Source of the DNA: Chrysochromulina parva
Lineage: Eukaryota; Haptophyta; Prymnesiales; Chrysochromulinaceae
NCBI GenBank assembly: GCA_002887195.1
Contig: PJAB01001194.1
Coordinates: forward strand, 1-16,445
Direction: 5' to 3'
Length of the DNA: 16,445 nt
Position 1 is the stretch's first letter. Every line of letters begins with the position of its first letter. The position numbers and the translations under genes are program-made. Shown here in pieces: positions 9,101 to 12,100 of the stretch. Under the pieces are notes generated by a model. The model ran no database searches and was not told the DNA's origin. It saw only the letters and a program-made list of their open reading frames with translations.

Positions 9101-12100
9101 GCGGCAGGTCTCGAATGGCTCGGTGCGTTGATTGCCTCTGATTGCCTCTGATTGCCGCTGATTGCCTCTGATTGCCTCTGATGAGCTGCTCGGAGCTCGC
9201 GGCGGTCCTCTAATGGCTCGGTGCGTTGATTGCCTCTGATTGCCTCTATGGACGGGCGTGCATGCTACTCAGCTGCCCGAGTGCGCCGCTCATCAGGTGC
9301 GATGCAAGTGTCGGGCCAGAGCCAAATCGAGGACGTGCATGCACTCGCTCGCTCGTTCGATGCGGACGGCGATGGTCTCATCTCCCTTGATGAATGGAGC
9401 TCGCAATTCCCGGGCCTGCTGGAGACGGACGGCTCGACGCAGGTGATGACCCCTGATGGCCTCTGATGACCTCTGATGACCTCTGATGGCCTCTGATGAC
9501 CCCACTGATGACCTCTGAATGACCTCTGATTACCACTGATGACCTCACTAATGAGCCTCTGATTGCCTCCCTCATCAGGTGATGCTCCAAAGTCTGGTGC
9601 TCGCTCCCAAATCCATCCCACTAATGAGCCTCTGATTGCCTCCCTCATCAGGTGATGCTCCAAAGTCTGGTGCTCGCTCCCAAATCCATCCCAGAGCTCC
9701 ACGAAGGCGCGGACGGCCCGCCCAAGGCGCAGCACGTGCCCAAGACGGCGCTCGCCGCCTTCAAGTTCAAGCTGAAGCAGCCCAAGTCTGTGAGCCTAAT
9801 TTGGTCCAACAAGGGTGGCACGAGCCCGAGCCGACTCTCGATTTGGGAGGTGATGAGCACTGATGACCTCTGATGACCTCTGATGACCTCTGATGACTCT
9901 CAATATGGGAGGTGATGAGCACTCATAACCACTAATGACCTCTGATGACCTCTGATGACCACTGATGACCTCTGATGACTCTCGATTTGGGAGGTGATGA
10001 GCGCTCATAACCACTGATGACCTCTGATGACCTCTGATGACCTCTGATGACCTCTGATGACCTCTGGTGACCGTTGATGACCGCTGATGACCGCTGATGA
10101 CCTCTGATGACCTCTGACGACCTCTGACGACCTCTGACGACCTCTGATGACCTCTCGACGGGGCCAACTCTTGACACGGCAGGCGGACGTGGACCATGAC
10201 GGGCGCGCCATTAGCTGGAAGCGTCGCTCGCGTGTGCGCGTCTCGCTAGGCCACTATGCCGTGGCGGGTCATGAAACTCCCCTCAAGTCGGCACGCGTGA
10301 TCGAGATCACCGACACGGCCGCTGGATCGCTCGCCTCCTCCGACTACCTCTCGACGGTCGTCGATCAACTGCTGCCACTCCCAATCCGCTACCGGCTGGT
10401 CTGGCAAGAAAAGGGCGCGAACGCACAGCCTCTCTTTCTGTGGCGGGCTGTGCCGCCCTCGCCCGAATTTGTCGCCCTCGGCTCCGTCGCCACGTCGACC
10501 GATGAGCCCCCGCCTCTGGATGCGATGCACTGCGTCCCACGGCGCTGGTGCCGTCTATGCGTGGGCGGTCCGAAGCCGCTTCCGCCGCCGCCCACGATGC
10601 TCTGGCGTGATGACGGGCGTAATTCGAGCGGACGCACGGCGAGCGTGTGGCAGGCCGACGTGCAATGCCACATGATGATGGTCCTCGAAGGCACGGACGT
10701 GGCCAAGGCGCAGCAGGTGAGTCGCTGGCTGATGACCCCTGATGACCCCTGATGACCCCTGATGACCCCTGATGACCCCTAATTTGGCAGGAGTGCTTCA
10801 CCATCTTCTCTGATGACCTCTGATGACCTCTGATGACTTCTGATGACCCCTGATGACCCCTAATTTGGCAGGAGTGCTTCACCATCTTCTCTGATGACCT
10901 CTGATGACCTCTGATGACTTCTGATGACCCCTGATGACCTCTGATTTTGGCAGGAGTGCTTCACCATCTTCTCGGACCGTTGGATCGCCAATCCCGACGA
11001 GCTGTCCGACCTGGTCCTGCTCGGAACGGCCGGGGAGCCGTTGAACGCCAGCCCGACCGGCGTCACGCGCGTCAAGACGGTCGCCGAGGCCATCGCCGCG
11101 GCGGGTGGCGGCTTGGCATCGGAGGCTGCCGCTGCGGCGGCGGCTGGTGGGGCGGGAGCCGCTCCAATCTCGGCTCCAATCTCGGCTCCAATCTCGGCTC
11201 CGGAGATGCACGAGGTGCCGGAGATTTGGGACGAGATTCTCGACGAGGCCAGCGGGCAGACCTATTTTTACAATCGCGCCACTGGAGAGAGTTCATGGAC
11301 GAAACCCGAGCCGCCGCCGCCGCCGCCGCCGCCGCCGCTTGCGCGCGATCCGCCGCCGCCGCCGCCGCAGCCGCGAGATGCGTCGCTGGGCGCCGCTCGA
11401 GATGTGTATCTCCAGAAGAGCAGCGCGAGCACGGCGGTCGGCGTCCAGCTCATCCCCGTCGACGGCTCGGGTGGGGGGGTGCGCATCGCGGAGATGATGC
11501 TCGGTGGGCTGGCACAGCAGTGTGGTGAGCTGTTCTCCCTTGATCTCCCTTGATCTCCCTTGATCTCCCTTGATCTCCCTTGATCTCCCTTGATCTCCCA
11601 CGTGGAGATGATGCTCGGCGGGCTGGCACAGCAGTGCGGTGAGCTGAGCAGCGGAGATGTCATCGATTGGTGGAGGTCGCTGATTGCATGCTGATTGCCT
11701 CCCTCATCAGGTGAGCTGAGCAGCGGAGATGTCATCCTCGCCATCAACGGCACCAGCGTCCACGACTCGGCGAGTGCCGCCAACCTGATGCGCGCCGCGG
11801 TGGGCTCACTCGTCCTCCGCGTGGCCGGGGGCGCTCAGTTTGGAGCGGTCCAGCCGGGTGTGGAGGCGAAGGCGGAGGCGGAGGCGAGGGCGCAAGTGGA
11901 GGCGAAGGCGCAGGCGGAGGCGAGGGCGGAGGCGGAGGCAAGGGCGGAGGCGCAGGCGAGGGCACAGGCGCAGGCGGAGGCGGAGGCGCAGCAAGCGGCG
12001 GCACAAGCGGCGGCGCAGCAAGCGGCGGCACAAGCGGCGGCGCAGCAAGCGGCGGTGGCGCAGCAAGCGGCGGCGCAGCAAGCGGCTGAGGCTGCCAAGG

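Larger units (their letters stand above)
9652..10990 (+). other. VPS13/Vps62-like region, exons 26-28 start
   Basis: Exon 27 reads [30 protein letters not shown], then LWRDDG and ASVWQA. A W.A.PP...ALG.V block followed by a CVP..W segment and a repeat of W..(D/G)G...S.W is typical of VPS13 C-terminal/DUF946 (Vps62-like) sequences. In VPS13 this neighbourhood serves membrane-contact targeting. Whether it binds membranes or an adaptor here is inference. Homology was judged by eye from the motif pattern only. Confidence 0.55.

Noticed and set aside
9790..9815. A possible intron starting GTGAGCCTAATTTGG in exon 26
   Set aside because: It looks like a donor plus the family C tail, but there is no CAG after TTTGG and the frame stays open and coding-like ([11 protein letters not shown]). 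Kept as exon.
9850..10182. Decamer arrays as a CRISPR array or minisatellite locus
   Set aside because: The units are contiguous 10-mers without unique spacers, lie between valid splice sites, and the genome is eukaryotic. A tandem-repeat intron is the simpler reading.
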